In this document: piece by piece, positions 14,123 to 27,422 of the stretch
Numbering within the stretch: position 1 is the first letter of the stretch
Layout of the letters: each line of letters opens with the position of its first letter
Source of the DNA: Chrysomallon squamiferum
Taxonomy: Eukaryota; Mollusca; Gastropoda; Neomphalida; Peltospiridae
NCBI GenBank assembly: GCA_012295275.1
Contig: CM022679.1
Span: forward strand, 30,267,654 to 30,329,653
Reading direction: 5' to 3'
DNA: 62,000 bases
Position numbers and translations under genes: made by a program
Notes under the pieces: generated by a model
What the model was told of the DNA's origin: nothing
Database searches by the model: none
The model's input: only the letters and a program-made list of their open reading frames with translations

Positions 14123-15049
14123 TAAAGAGGGTAAGAAATCAAAATTACCCCTCCTAAAACCTTTCCCAAAAATCCCCAAAAATAAAAAGGAAAGCCACAG
14201 AAAAATAAATAATTCAGATGTGAAGGAGAAACCAAATTTAAAAATAGAGACCTTAGTTTAAATATTTTGTTTGTTTTGCTGTTTAAAATTAGTGTTTCCT
14301 GATCTGACTGATGGTTGTTAAGTTTTTGGAATGTTCTTTATATTTTAAGCTGTTTTAATGACTTTGCACTTTGATCATTTTTTTTTTAAAAAAAAAAAAA
14401 GGAAAAATGAAATATACATTTTATTAAATCTACAGTAATGTTTTTCCTGATCTTTTTTCCCTGACTTGTAAAATGTTATAACATTCAACTTTTCTGTCAA
14501 AATGATTAATTGTTTCCTGAAAATTTGTTTCAGTTTTAATTTGTCTCAGTGACCTGCTATATAAAGCAAAATTTTGTACCAAACTTTATTTTTAGTCAAC
14601 AGTAAACTTTTGCATTTGTCAAAAATGCTACATAAATTTAATAATTATTTTTCAAATTACACATTTTTCCTTATTCATTGTTTAGACAGTACAGCAGGTG
14701 TAACAGTCTATTTTTAGTTTATTTTAAAATAAAAAACTGAATATTTTGGTAGAAAATATGTTGCTTATTTTTAGACATAAAGCAGTTATATGGGCTATGA
14801 AAATAAAATATAAAAACAGTTTGAATTCTCAAAATCTATACATTCCATAGGGGTTATTTTGACTTGCAGAATACCAGAAAGTGTTGTAATTTTGCCATTT
14901 TATAATTCTTTTGAAATGTTACCAGTAAAAAACCACAACAAAAAACCCCAAATAATAATAATAATAAATTAATTCTAATAAAAAAAAAAAAAAAAAAAAA
15001 AGATGAAAATTTTCATTTTCAGAAATTCATCTAGGTTAACGTGAACCCC

Positions 15050-15090
<41 letters not shown>

Positions 15091-15481
15091 TAATAATTAT
15101 AATTTAAAATGTGGTCTGCTACATAATTTGATCAAATTGTAAAAACTACTTTCTACACAACATGTCTGAGCCCAGCCTGTAGCTGTTACGTGGTTTTCAG
15201 CTCAGTTTTTAAACAGGTTTTTCTCTTGCTCTATGACTCACTGGCTGCACCTTCAGTGCGTGTAAATAAGCTCCGCCTTTGCTATATGATTGTCACCTGA
15301 TGCATTGTCCTTATAAGGTATACATGCTGGAAAAAGAAATGACCTTATAAAATTCATTATGAAGGACAATTCTTGAGAAAGGACATTATGCATGCATGTA
15401 TGATAGTGATGCATATGTGCATACATACAATACAAAAAAAAAAAACATATATACTTACATAAATACATTTATTCATAGATA

Positions 15482-15589
15482 CATATATACACACACACAA
15501 ACACATATACATACATACGCACACACACACACACACATACATTAATACATACACATACTTATATAAATATATATATTCATAGACATATA

Positions 15590-15640
<51 letters not shown>
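15482..15640. repeat. (CA)n / ATAC compound microsatellite
   Basis: Alternating CA runs and ATAC tetranucleotides ending in a clean CA run at about 15594-15640. A (TA)n run follows at 15812-15844. Confidence 0.9.
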
Positions 15641-15808
15641 CTAGATACAAACATACATACATGCATACACTTGCTTATTCATTCTTTCATCCATATTATA
15701 TATCACATAATTCATACATAAATTCATAATAGACATAATAATATTAATACATGCATATCTATGCAAGGGCATGCATGTATATCACTGTATTTATTTATAC
15801 ACCTAAAC

Positions 15809-15811
<3 letters not shown>

Positions 15812-15844
<33 letters not shown>
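15812..15844. repeat. (TA)n microsatellite
   Basis: Uninterrupted TA dinucleotides within the long intron. Confidence 0.95.
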
Positions 15845-15848
<4 letters not shown>

Positions 15849-18176
15849 AGGTGGATATCTGTGTAGCTTGCAAAACTGTAAAATATGTGTGTTTAATATT
15901 ATATCGGTATGTAGGTCAAATTTCCCTGACAGGTGGTGTGTGGGGGGTTATCTCAAAATGAACAAGGTCAGAATATTTGGGGTGAAAGGTTAGAAACATC
16001 GCCCAGTGTGTAAAAGTTGTCCCAGTTCCTGTTTTTTCACCTCTCCATGGTTCACTTAAATCATTAATCTGTCCATGTTTCTGTCTGTATGTTGGTTCAG
16101 CTTTGCATCCTTCCTTTTAGGTTTACCATCCATTTGAGCATCTGTCTGTTCATTCTTCCGTCATTTCATTTAGTTATCTATTTATCCATGCATACATAGA
16201 TCATAAGATGTATAAATGCTTTCATTTATATTTATTTTTAAAATAAAGAATTATTAATCCGTATATGCATACCTAGATACATACATACATACATATAAAC
16301 ATGTTTTTGTCTAACATCCATCCATCCATCCATTCACCTCATCAATCCTCCATCTGTAATTTTAATCATGCATTCATCCATTTATCATTCCATCTATTCA
16401 TTTATCCATTTATCTATCTGTCAGTGTATGCATATATCGATCCATCCATTCATATGTTTGTTCATATGTACCTGTTAATCTGTCTGTCTGTCATATTATG
16501 ATATTTTCTGCAGTATTTTACTACCAACTACAATCATAAACTGTGTGAGTCATTGAACAAACCTTGCAACATGTTGCACAGTTCTGTACAATAACACACT
16601 CGTACAGCTACACACTGTGAACAGCTTGTTTTGTTATTCACCAGCGTGACATCGTGTATATTCTCATATATCACAGCGGAATGTGTAATAAACACAATAC
16701 TTTTACTTTTATTTAATATATATGTACATGTGTATATATATATTAATATATATATAAAATTGTGTATAGTATGTGTATGTATATCTATAGTTATCTGTGT
16801 GTACGTATGTGCAAATGTCTGTGCGTGTATTCACTCGCACACACTCTCAAACAAACAAACAAACAAACAAACGAAAATACTTTTGCGTCATTTCTAGTTT
16901 TATTATTCGGCAGTGGAGGTTATTCATTCAAGGCTGAACTGGATCTTTTGCCTACCACCAGTATTTGGAATTTAATTTTTTATTTTTCATTGAAGAATTG
17001 ATTGTATCTTGCAAGCAGTATTTAGTACATTTATGATATATCATAAAATTGGCATCAGCTGCAGATTGCAAAATTGACATTAATGAAGAAAATAAAAGGA
17101 GATTTTGCAGTGTTCAGAGCAGTTAAATTCTTTATTAGTTTTTGAAATAATGAAAAAAATAAAAATAAAACATGTTATGACAGATTTGGCAGTGTTTATG
17201 TAAATACAATATAATTTTTTTTTTGTTTATATTAAATTAGATTTTGCATATAATCTATCACCAGTTAGATATATTTAAATTACATACAGTAAATGTTGGA
17301 TCATTTGGATATGCACTTGTATAATTTTATGTCAAAATTAATAGAACCAGGGGTAAGACAGAACTCAGAATAAAATCATTTGTTGATTGGAAAAGTTTTG
17401 CAAAAGATGGCAAAAATATTTTCATTGCATATTATATAATGTGTATATTACAGACTTGCTCCCAAGTGTGTATGTATGTGTGTGTGTGTGTGTGCAAAGG
17501 AAATTATGCTAATTTATGTAAAGAATGACTCAAAAGTATAATAAGAATGACAAGTATGAATGGAATCTACTGTTTGTCAGATACAAGAATTACTGTTTTT
17601 GTGTGTATATACAGTGGTATGTATAAACAGTTACGAAATGTTTACTATTGGTGGCATACAGTTTTGAATACATACAGTTTTTAAATAACATTTTATATTA
17701 TATTTTAAGCTGCCAATTTTCTATCCAAAATTTTTGATTTCATTTTTATTGTATTTCAAGTTATTTTTAGTCATACATTTTCGATACATTTACAGTAAGT
17801 TTGTGTGTATGCCCTAACCATATTTTGGATCAAACAAACAAACATTAAAACAAATTTAATAATAATAAAAATAAATAAATAGTAATAATATGGTATCAAA
17901 AGCAAACATTTAATATTAATATTATTAAATAAAGAAGATTAAGCATGGTTCAGACAAAACTAAGGGAGATAACTCTTGAAGCTTTGTCATGCCAGCATTC
18001 CAGTTAAATGAGAGATGAATTACTTGCCTTCCTTTATTGATGTGTAGTCCTGAATGTCTGCATAATTCTCTGCATGTCATTATTGTGATTTATTTATTAA
18101 TGCTATCAGTATCAAGTGCAGCTGAATTGCGCAGTACACATTTACATAAACATCTGTGGTGTTCTTTTGTATTAGC

Positions 18177-18208
18177 ATGTATACACATACATACACATAC
18201 TTATGTGC

Positions 18209-18282
<74 letters not shown>

Positions 18283-18470
18283 ATATATACACACACACAT
18301 ACACACATATATATATATACACTTACACATATATACACTTACACACACACACACAGACACACATATACACATGCATACACATATAATGCAGACTTACATA
18401 CTCATATACTTATACATACATATATACACCACACACACACACACACACATATATGCACACACATGTGCAT
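18177..18470. repeat. (CA)n-rich compound microsatellite
   Basis: A pure CA core at about 18212-18277, followed by CA/TA mixtures and further CA runs. The long TH- and HTHT-rich open frames here are artefacts of the repeat. Confidence 0.95.
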
Positions 18471-19408
18471 ACATCCAATGATACACAGAATGCAAACTTA
18501 CATGCACACAATTTTTTAAAACAAACAACTCTCTCACACACATTCACACACCCAGTGAAATATGTGCAAACATAACTGATGTAGATATATATACACTCAC
18601 CCACTTAACATACAAACATATTACATAAATTTACATACATTTCTCATTCTTTCTCTTTTCTGTGCATCTGTGTGTGTGTGTGTGCTCTTTATGTATCTGT
18701 GTCTGTGTTTGTTTGTGTGTGAGTGAGTGTCTCTGTCCAAGAAGACAGGAGAACTTTCACAGAATAGAGTGTGTGTCTGGTGATTAATGTCAAAGTGATG
18801 CTAATATTCAGAAATACTCAACACAGAACGTTTAACCCACGACTTGCTGGAGACCTCCTTCATGAATAATTAAACCAAACGAAATTGCTTTATACAAACT
18901 GAATGCCAGTGATTATGCTGTGTTTTATTGTAGTCTTGCAGTTAAGCCATAAATGTTAAAATGTGGAAATGAAAAAAAAAAAAAAAAATCAAAAAAAAAA
19001 AAAATAAATGAATTCAAAAAAGATATAAAAAATTAAATAACAAAATTAAATGCTGATCATTAAAATAAAATTTTACTGCATTTAACATTATCATTTTTTT
19101 AATTATATTATTTCATTTTTTGTTTTTTAATATTTGTTAAAGAATATTTTTTAAACCAGGAAATATCATAAAAATGAATGAATTTTTTTTTTTTAATTTT
19201 AACGAAGCATACTAAATACAGCTTTTTGCAGTTTCAGTGATGTATCTTTTGAAATGCTGTCACAGAGATCAAACAGAAACTTATAATCAGTTCTTCTTTA
19301 TTAATCTGTAATTAAATTTGTAGTTTAATTGTTTAAACTATCTAATAACTATAACTTTTCTGTATACTGCATTCAGCTGTTGATTCCAGCCATAGAGGGA
19401 CCTCTGTC

Positions 19409-19445
<37 letters not shown>

Positions 19446-19503
19446 TTGTGTATGTCTGTATGTCTGTGTGTGTCTGTATGTCTGTATGTCTGTGTGTGTG
19501 TCA
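19409..19503. repeat. (TG)n / TCTG microsatellite
   Basis: A TG run grading into TGTATGTCTG units. Confidence 0.9.
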
Positions 19504-20708
19504 GAGTTAATGTCAAATCGCAGACAAAGTATTGATCAGCCAGTGTGGGCAGGATGACTGTGCAGGGCTTCGTAACAGTTGTCCTCTCTATTGATCCTGC
19601 CTGCGTTTCGTTTTACACAGCAATAAAATGTTAAGCTCTAAATGGTTGGACTGAGGCTTAGTCCTGCGAGACGACCTGAAAGCAGTTTTATACGTAGAAG
19701 CCGATCACTGAAATGTTATCATGTCTGGACAAGTATTATTGTACGTCTCAAGTAGACAGTGGCAAGAGAAAATAGCCGAGAGTTAAATCTCGTAGAATCA
19801 ATTCTTAATCTGTACAGTTTTTTTTTTTATCCCATTCTAACTCATGACTGACATGTTCGCAAATGCTTTGGTATGCGTTGTTATGACTGTAGCAAACTGG
19901 AAATAAAGAAATCTTTGTCTTCTAATGAAAATATTTTCTTCTGATTTTGTATTGATTGTGGTTAATTGGTATTAAAAGCATCAAGCTTCTTGATTGATGT
20001 GGCAAAGTTAATGGTGTGTGCTGCCTTCAATGATGGGAAAACATGCATTAGTAATAAAGAAAAGTGTGTATCTGATCTTGCAATCTAACTTGGAATAGCC
20101 ATAAATATGCAAAGGGTTAAAGCATATATGATATGGGTAAACTGTTAGTATGTCAAAGACAGAGAAAGAGATAGAAATTTGAAACACGTCTTCAGTTAGT
20201 TTTGTGTTGCTGATGCTGGATCACTGGCTGAACAGTCTGGCTTGATGACCACACCAGCAAACCAGGCATAGAAAAATCAATCACCTTGCTCCACTGGTTT
20301 CTCAGTTAGATGGACAAAGTGAGTCATGTGAGAGGTTTTTCTGCTCAGACTAATCAGGGTTAAACTCTTTACTATCAGACGACATGTCAGTAACAATAAC
20401 CAGTCGACTGGAAGACAGAAAGTCATTTCAGCCGTAGCAAGAGCTAGTTTTATCACAGCAGCAAGGAGTCTTTTTTTTTTATACACTTTCTCTTGCATAC
20501 GAAAGATCAGAATAATAATATCTGACAAACAGGTGGTCGGAATGGGAAAAAAGGTCTGTAGGGACGTTGTTGAGAATCGATCCAGTGACCAGCTTGATGT
20601 AAGAGTGTGACATGAGAGTGATGGAGCTGTCTGACTTTGTTTTATCAGTGACTCAGATAAACACAAAAATGTCAGCGATTGTTATTCATGTCTGGGTCGT
20701 TCCACTGA

Positions 20709-20745
20709 TTTAGCTCACTGGTTAGAGCTCTCGTGTTGTAACATG
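20709..20745 (+). repeat. tRNA-like head of a decayed SINE
   Basis: The segment TTTAGCTCACTGGTTAGAGC continuing TCTCGTGTTGTAA closely resembles the 5' half of a tRNA (D-arm and pol III A box, then the anticodon stem start). No matching 3' half, B box or CCA-end stem follows, so it is not an intact tRNA gene. A tRNA-derived retroposon fragment is the simplest reading. Family membership cannot be settled here. Confidence 0.45.
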
Positions 20746-22945
20746 AAGTAACATCAGTTATTACATGATTCATTGTGATGAATAACATTGCATTATACAG
20801 TTATTGCACACTACATGATACACATTGTTACATGATACATGCTTACATTGTTCCATTATATGACATTGTTATATGATATATTGTTACATTACATTGTTAC
20901 TTGATGTTACATTATGTTACTGTACATAGTTACATTGATACATTTATCAGAATCCATGCATATTAAAATCTAGATGATTGGTAAATTAAAAACAGTGTTA
21001 AAAGAATTTAATGAATAATGAAAAAAAAATTATAATAAAATAAAAAAAATTAAGAATATAATTCTATGAATGAAAGCAAAAAATGAATCATTAAATAAAC
21101 ATAAAGGTAATTGGTATTTTTATTAAAAAATGGATCTCTAGTGTGTAAGAAAAAGTTTAATTTAAATTAGAAAGTTTTATGAATTCCATTTGGCACTACC
21201 ATTAATTTCTTAAATGGATTTGTTTTTAGTGTAAATGTGTGGGTGTTTATTGCATGGAAAAAGATTTAAAAAAAAAATATATATAATAATAAAAAAAATA
21301 ATAATAATTTAAAAAAATAATAATAAAAAAATTAATAAAAAATATAAAAATAGAATAATAGTTGAATCTTCAGATGAAACATTTTCACTTTCTTTAGATT
21401 ATTTTTTGACATCAATCAAAGAAATAAAATATTGGACATTCATTTTTAAAACATCTTTAATGAACTGTAGTATCAGTGAGTGGGTGTAGAAAACTAAAAA
21501 AAACTAGTTATATCATCTAATCTAATATCTGTTCACTTAAATTTCAGTTTTTTTTTTAAAACATCTTTGTGTATAAGACATTGTACCCCCACAAAATGCA
21601 CAAGATCAAGAATATTTTATATCATTTTCCTGTTTCTCATTTCATTAATTTATTTTTAAGTGTTTGTGTAGGTGTTTATATTCTCAGAAAAAGAAAAAAG
21701 ATAAAAAAAAAAAAAAAAAATTTAAAATTTGAAACTGAAAAAAAAAAAAAAATCTTATTGATATTTGAGACCCATTTAAATTATTTGTTATTTCTATTTC
21801 AAAATTAAAAAAAAATCTTTGAATAAATATGAATAAAATGAAATAAAACAACAATTTTAAATGCTAATAAAATGCAACATAAGTATTCAGATTTAATTTT
21901 TATTTTTGGTCGATGTACATAACAGACATCTCTGGCATCATTTCGCAGCACTGAATCGCATTTGTACAAATAATTACAAACTGCTGAGGCCATATTGAAT
22001 TTGTTCTTGCTTGTTAATCCCACCTCGGGTCACTGCAGCATGTCACACTGGATTTCTGCGGATGACAAAGTGTTGTTTATTTTCATCAGACATGGTTCTG
22101 GAAATAGAAAACTTACACCAGCTCTCTAATCAATAAACTGTTGTGCATGTTGAGATTTTTGCAACACAAAAATAAGCAGATTCCTTCCAGAGAAAGCGAG
22201 AGCCACTCAAAAAAAAAAAAAAAAAAAAAAAAACAGAATAATCTTCCCAGCTCTGATTTTTGTCAAGCAATTTGTTGCTTCTTTGCAACAAATAGCTGAT
22301 TAGGATACGGAGAAGAAAAAAAAAATCAAGGATTGTTGATGATCAATTAATTGAATGGTGGAGAGGATAGACTGGTTTTCTTTGCTTGTTACACTTGTAA
22401 CACTTGTAACATTGGCTGTTACCTGATGCTGTCAGTTGTGGAGTACCAGTGGAAGGTGACAAATGTGGAATTGTTTGTTTTTTTGTAGTTCGGGTTGTTG
22501 GTTGCTTTTTTTCTTGATTCCAGTATGAGACATTCATTTTGTGGTAGGTAAAAAGACATTTTGAGGTGTCACCTTGAATTAAGTGTCAGGTGACACCAGA
22601 ACTGTGCAACAAAGGGTGGACTAATTTTGTGTTTGGTGTCACAGTTAAAAAAAAAGAATAAAAAAAAGGTTTCACCTGTAAGCTACTTATATCTTATAAA
22701 AAAAATGAAATACTTTTTGAAAGATTTCTGATGCAAGTTACTGTGATTGGAACTTGTTAATTTTGATTTTTAATTTTTTTTTTTTTTTTAAATTATGGTT
22801 TCTAAATTTATCACAAAATGATGTGACAAAAACATTTTTGCAAAATACTGTGACATTGAGAACTGACAAATTGTCACAGAAGGATTTGAATACTTTGTCA
22901 CGGATTTGGAACAGACCTCCAGGAATATAATAATTCGTCACAAGA

Positions 22946-23116
22946 ATGGCGAACATTTTTACATCAGCATCGTCGCAATTTGTGCTGGACAACCAGCAAC
23001 GTCGCTTGTCGCATCCTGAATACAGGGAACTGTTCCAGCACGATTTTGAACATAGAACAAGTCAGGAACAAAGCAAAACAACAACACAGGACAAAAAAGC
23101 CAAAACTCGGCATAAG
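22946..23116 (+). CDS. ANK: Ankyrin alternative first exon B (basic tail)
   Basis: A 57-codon first exon. It opens MANIFTSASSQFVLDNQQRR and ends in the basic tail KKAKTRHK, followed by donor gtacaac in phase 0. The start context is strong (A at -3, G at +4). The N-terminus matches first exon C (27423) in both sequence and spacing: MA-I-TS-S-QFVL followed by D or E. This similarity is hard to explain except by exon duplication, so it supports both exons. Vertebrate ankyrin-G has an isoform whose N-terminus likewise ends in a lysine/arginine-rich run just before the SDANASYLRAAR start, so a basic lead-in to repeat 1 has precedent. The donor gtacaa is weaker than consensus. No known domain is present. 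Confidence 0.75.
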
Positions 23117-24556
23117 GTACAACCAAATTTTTGAATACAACTTTTGTAAGAATAATTTGAAAAAAATTATTTGTGCCAGAATTATTTTTAATATTTAAGA
23201 ATAATTCAGATATGCGTTTTGAACTTATTAAGGTCTATGGTTATGTCTATGGTGTATTGTTATTATGGTTTTATTTCATTTAAATATTTAGACATTTAGG
23301 GTAATTTCATTTAATGATATATTTTCCATTTACAAGGCATGATTCTAGTAATTTTATTTAAAGCCTATATAGATCTAGAGATATGTGTGTGTGTGTCGAC
23401 ATCTATACTATTATTAATCTGTCTATCTATCTATCTATATATAAACGTTAAACAGCAATAAATACATGATTTTAATACATGTTACTGATAGCACATACCA
23501 CGGTCCCTGACTATAACTGGGGAGCACGTGTCTGAATGGGATATTTAAACTGTTTATGAACTGGTTTTATATCTGTTGAACATGCGGACATGTCAGTGTG
23601 ACAGTTTTCATTTCATTGTTTCATTTTACACAGTCACTGTTTGTTGTTGTTTTTCTCACCTGCCTGAACAAAGGTGAAGTATTTGGGTTTTTTTGTACAT
23701 TTAATTTACACCTGTGGACATAACGATCATCATTAATTATACTTTGTTTTCCCAATTGTGTATTCAACACAGTTCGTACATTCTATTGTTTCCTACCTGT
23801 AATCTTGTGTACTTAAACCTGAGCCGGTGTATTTTACCTGTAAAAGCTTATTAAACATTTTTTGAATTCTTTCTTACACCTGTAGAGGTATATTTTTTTT
23901 TAATCTCTAATCAGTTCAGTTTGAAGAATGAATCGGAACAGTTTCTGTGTATTTAATTTATTTTAAATATTCTTTTTTTTTTGTTTTGTTTTAAATGTTC
24001 TTTTATTTTAAATATTCTTTTATTTTATTTTATATATTCTTTTAATTTATTAATTGATTTTATTTTAAATATCCATTTTATATCTACATGCTTTACCAGC
24101 TGTTACATTTTTTATAATTATAGTTAAAAAAACATAGTTTATCATATTTAAATCAGTTTTGATATTCAGTAATTTATATATTACATCTTTAATGCTGTAA
24201 CTGTACAGGTGTGTTTTAACTGTAAATGCAGATATTTGAAAAAAATAAAAAATTAAGAAAAAAAACCAAAACAATTCAAATAAAGTGAAAATAAAAAAAC
24301 CATAAATTTGTTAAAATGAATATAATGAAAGGATGCATTAGAGAAAATTACTTTGACCTTTGTGTCAAACTCTCTATTCTTCTTTTTTTAACAAAAAATC
24401 TTACACATTACATGACACTAATAAAAATTATTTTGACCTTTAACAAATTTTAAAACAAAATCTAATTTTTTTTGTTTCTGACACTTCATTTAGAACCATA
24501 GTGACTGTTATATGACCTTTGTAAGAAAACAATATATAAAAATTATATCATAATAA

Positions 24557-24558
24557 TG

Positions 24559-24602
<44 letters not shown>
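24557..24602. repeat. (AAT)n microsatellite
   Basis: AAT trinucleotides in an A-rich intron stretch. Confidence 0.9.
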
Positions 24603-25203
24603 TCTAAAAAAAAATAAATAAATTAAAATTAAAACTAAAAAATAAAATAAATATAAAAGATTTCTTTCAAGTAAATTTCATTCAGCAGTAATATCTCTAA
24701 AAAAAATTTTGACTGTTTTGGGGTAATAACAATTTTCGCCTACAATTCTCAAAATTTAGAATGACTGTAACCAAAACTTTTAAATTATTTATTATAAAAA
24801 AAATAAAATTTAACTGGAAGACACGTGTGTATAGATTCTGCAATCGGAAGAATTGTGAAGAGAAAAAAAGGAAATACTGATTTCATTTGATTAACTATGA
24901 TTGATGTTGAGATAACACTACTGGGATGAAATTTATAAAAATTAGTCTGTGTTGGGTTCCCATGACATTTTTTAAATCTGATTTGCCGAGGTCATGTGGG
25001 ATGATGATGTTGCTTCTGGCAGTGGTTGCAGACACTTTAACAGTCTCAACAGAATTTGTGAACTGTTACTTGCTACATTCGAACAGACAAACTAATTTTT
25101 ACTTACATCAGATTGTCAAACTTGTACATATGATGAAGAAAGAATGAAGACAAGATCTTAGAAATAAACATGGCTGGATTTATAGAACATGGTGTTTGAG
25201 ATG

Positions 25204-25206
<3 letters not shown>

Positions 25207-25255
<49 letters not shown>

Positions 25256-25313
25256 TGTGTCTGTGTCTGTGTCTGTGTCTGTGTCTGTCTGTCGGTCTGT
25301 CTGTGAGTGTGTA
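25207..25313. repeat. (TG)n-(TCTGTG)n compound microsatellite
   Basis: Clean TG dinucleotides followed by TCTGTG hexamers and TCTG tetramers. Confidence 0.95.
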
Positions 25314-25902
25314 AGTTGTTTAAGGGTTTCAGTTTATTTTGATTGACAATGGTAGATATTTCCAGAATGTCTACATCTACATTTCTTATTTCTTTGAGGG
25401 TAGACCACACTTCAGTTTTCCCTTAACTGTTGTTTCATGTAGTAACATATTCTTTTGAAATTTTGTTTTAGGTCTACCATGACATTTTTTAAATCTCATT
25501 TGTGATTGTCTACCAGTGATTGTGATTTCATTTTTTTTTTAAAGTTACTGATAATTTTCTAGTTTTCTTGTTAAATTTGAACAAAAAGCCTAATTACATG
25601 TTACATAAAACCAAACTTTGCTTTCAGTAAAGAATGACAAATCTTACCAAATACACAGACCTTCAGAAAGGCTCCGTTTTGCTGTCGTTCTTGTAAACTT
25701 ATAAATTATATTTTATTATTATTTTTTCAAATTAATTTTTTTTTTTTTTATTATTCTAGGGTGTCATTATTTATTCATTATTCACTAATTAATATATTCA
25801 TTATTGTATTTCTTCTAATGGACTTGTTTATAACATCTTTCTGGATGTAAAACATTTGCAAATAATTTACATTTCAGTTTAAATATGTATGGTATAATTT
25901 AC

Positions 25903-25908
<6 letters not shown>

Positions 25909-25934
<26 letters not shown>

Positions 25935-25958
25935 TACATACATACATACATACATATA
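25909..25958. repeat. (TA)n-(CATA)n microsatellite
   Basis: TA dinucleotides followed by CATA tetranucleotides. Confidence 0.9.
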
Positions 25959-26189
25959 TTTATATAATATATATGTCTGTATGTGGGATTATAAAATAGA
26001 AATGTCTACGTATCCACTGTTAATAACTTAAATTTGGAGCTATATTTTTGTATGGAGGAATTCACAAACACCAACTCTTGTACATCAATAATCTGTAAAT
26101 TCTTTTCTCAACTGGGTCTGTCATTACATAACATAAATATTTAAATTGAACAACAAAATCCTTTCAGCTGCGTGTAATAAAACCAATAA

Positions 26190-26330
26190 TCTCACAGACA
26201 GAGGGTCTGTTTGTGGGGGTCACTCTGCTTGCTGGCCAACACCAAGATCAATCCCACCATCCCCGACATCATCGTGCACGGATTCAGCTACGACCACTTC
26301 TTTATTATTACCATTGAGACAGGCTGCTGA
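26190..26330 (+). other. Unassigned coding-like fragment in intron
   Basis: One frame stays open for 46 codons and ends at TGA (26328-26330). It reads ...LCLLANTKINPTIPDIIVHG and continues FSYDHFFIITIETGC. Most codons end in C or G, unlike the AT-rich flanks. A possible acceptor (ctcacag) precedes it at 26197. No start codon lies in this frame and the family is not recognised. It could be a lost or alternative exon, a relic of an inserted gene fragment, or chance. Joining it to exon R1 is not possible because of the stop. Confidence 0.3.
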
Positions 26331-27422
26331 TCCGGGCTTCAGTGTCAAATGTTTAGCTGCAAGCTCGGTGATCAATACTTTTTAATACTCGAGGGATTCA
26401 ATCAATACAATGAGCATGTTTTTGCTGCTTTTTTTTGTTGTTTAACAAAAAAAAAGAGAAAAATCCTCCGCATGAATTTAGGTTCAGCCATTTGTTGCGT
26501 CTTTGTTGAAGCTATGGACCAGCACGCGAGATGATTCACATTTGTAGATGCTGTCGAGGTTGTAGTTTTCTCATCATGCAGATGTGATTCCATTGCACAC
26601 ACTGGACGAAGATTTCTGTCTCATCCTGACAATTTATCTCAAAGAGATTATTTTTTTTTTTTTTTTTAAAAAACATTAATTCAACTGGAATGGCTTGATT
26701 TTTCATAATAGCTGAAGACTGGCATTTAAAACATATAAAAAAAAAAGAAAAAAAAAAGAAAGAATTTTTTATCTTTGATGGTGTTGCTTTGGCATTACAG
26801 CTTTTGTTAACTGATATGTATTATAAAATATGTGAATACAGAGTCAGCTAAGAAGGAAGCTTTATGCATTCTGCCGGAGCTCTTCAGTCAGCTGAGGAAT
26901 TTACTAAAACAGGAATTCACTTGTTGCACAAACTGATGTATTTTGTTAATACAATTTTTAGGAGTTGGTAGAGAACAACCCAGAGGGACTCCTTAACAAG
27001 CATCTCCTGCAAGAGATTCTTGCTCCTGTTGCAGTTGGCTCCTATTCGTGTTTGTCCAAACTATTTCACTGCTGATTTGTACAGAAATCACAAGTGACTT
27101 CTTATGACTGAGTGCCCTTCAGAGGTGACTCTTTTCATCTTGTGGCTCCTGTAGTGACTCCTATTTGTGTGAAGCCATGGCTCCTTTGTCATGAATGAAG
27201 CTTGCTGCTGTTTTTTCCTTTGATCTGATGCATTCAGATTTGTTCTTTGTTTGCTTCATGCAGATAAGTATTTATGACGTATGCTTGCATATATAATGAT
27301 AATAACTGTTTTTGACAAAGGATTGTCATTTTTATCAAACTGAAAATCTAAATTATACTTTAATCAAATGTGAAAAAGAATTCATGCATTTCTGCTTTGA
27401 AAAGAAATAATTTATTTCTACA

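Larger units (their letters stand above)
10013..18176 (+). other. Intron after first exon A, middle part
   Basis: No coding sequence is supported. It holds TA/CA, AAT and CA microsatellites listed separately, A-runs of more than 20 nt at about 14980-15000 and 15053-15082, and a decayed TCCA/TCTG tetranucleotide tract at about 16040-16490. Near 10940-10990 a TTAGCTTGAGG / AGTTCAATCC pair looks like weak pol III A and B boxes of a decayed SINE. At 16849-16872 there is a short CAAA run. Confidence 0.75.
18471..22945 (+). other. Intron after first exon A, distal part, to first exon B
   Basis: A TG/TCTG microsatellite lies at 19409-19503. A less repetitive, somewhat CpG-richer block spans about 19540-20700 and holds no convincing gene. 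The 129-residue minus-strand frame at 20277-20666 shows no recognisable domain. A tRNA-like A-box head lies at 20709-20745. Poly-A and poly-T runs lie near 18973-19004, 21703-21720 and 22210-22232. The last 200 bases lead into first exon B and may hold its promoter, but no TATA or CCAAT element is clear. Confidence 0.7.
23117..27422 (+). other. Intron between first exons B and C
   Basis: AT-rich intron. It includes an AAT run at 24557-24602, the GT/TCTG microsatellite at 25207-25313 and a TA/CATA run at 25909-25958. At about 26190-26330 a GC-richer block carries a 46-codon coding-like frame of unknown origin. At 26960-27200 the sequence repeats variants of GGCTCCTATTTGTGT. The stretch 24955-24990 (CCATGACATTTTTTAAATCT) recurs at about 25478. 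The immediate upstream region of exon C shows no clear core promoter element. Confidence 0.7.

Noticed and set aside
18037-18519. 160-codon threonine/histidine-rich frame
   Set aside because: It comes from CA and CATA microsatellites.
20277-20666. 129-codon minus-strand frame
   Set aside because: It is the longest non-repeat frame outside ankyrin, but has no recognisable motif or intron signals and random-looking composition. Probably chance in the least AT-rich part of the intron.
20709-20790. Intact tRNA gene
   Set aside because: Only the 5' half (D-arm, A box) is recognisable. No T-arm, B box or closing acceptor stem follows.
24926-25147. 73-codon plus-strand frame
   Set aside because: It looks partly protein-like, but has no motif, no splice context and a short direct repeat shared with nearby intron.
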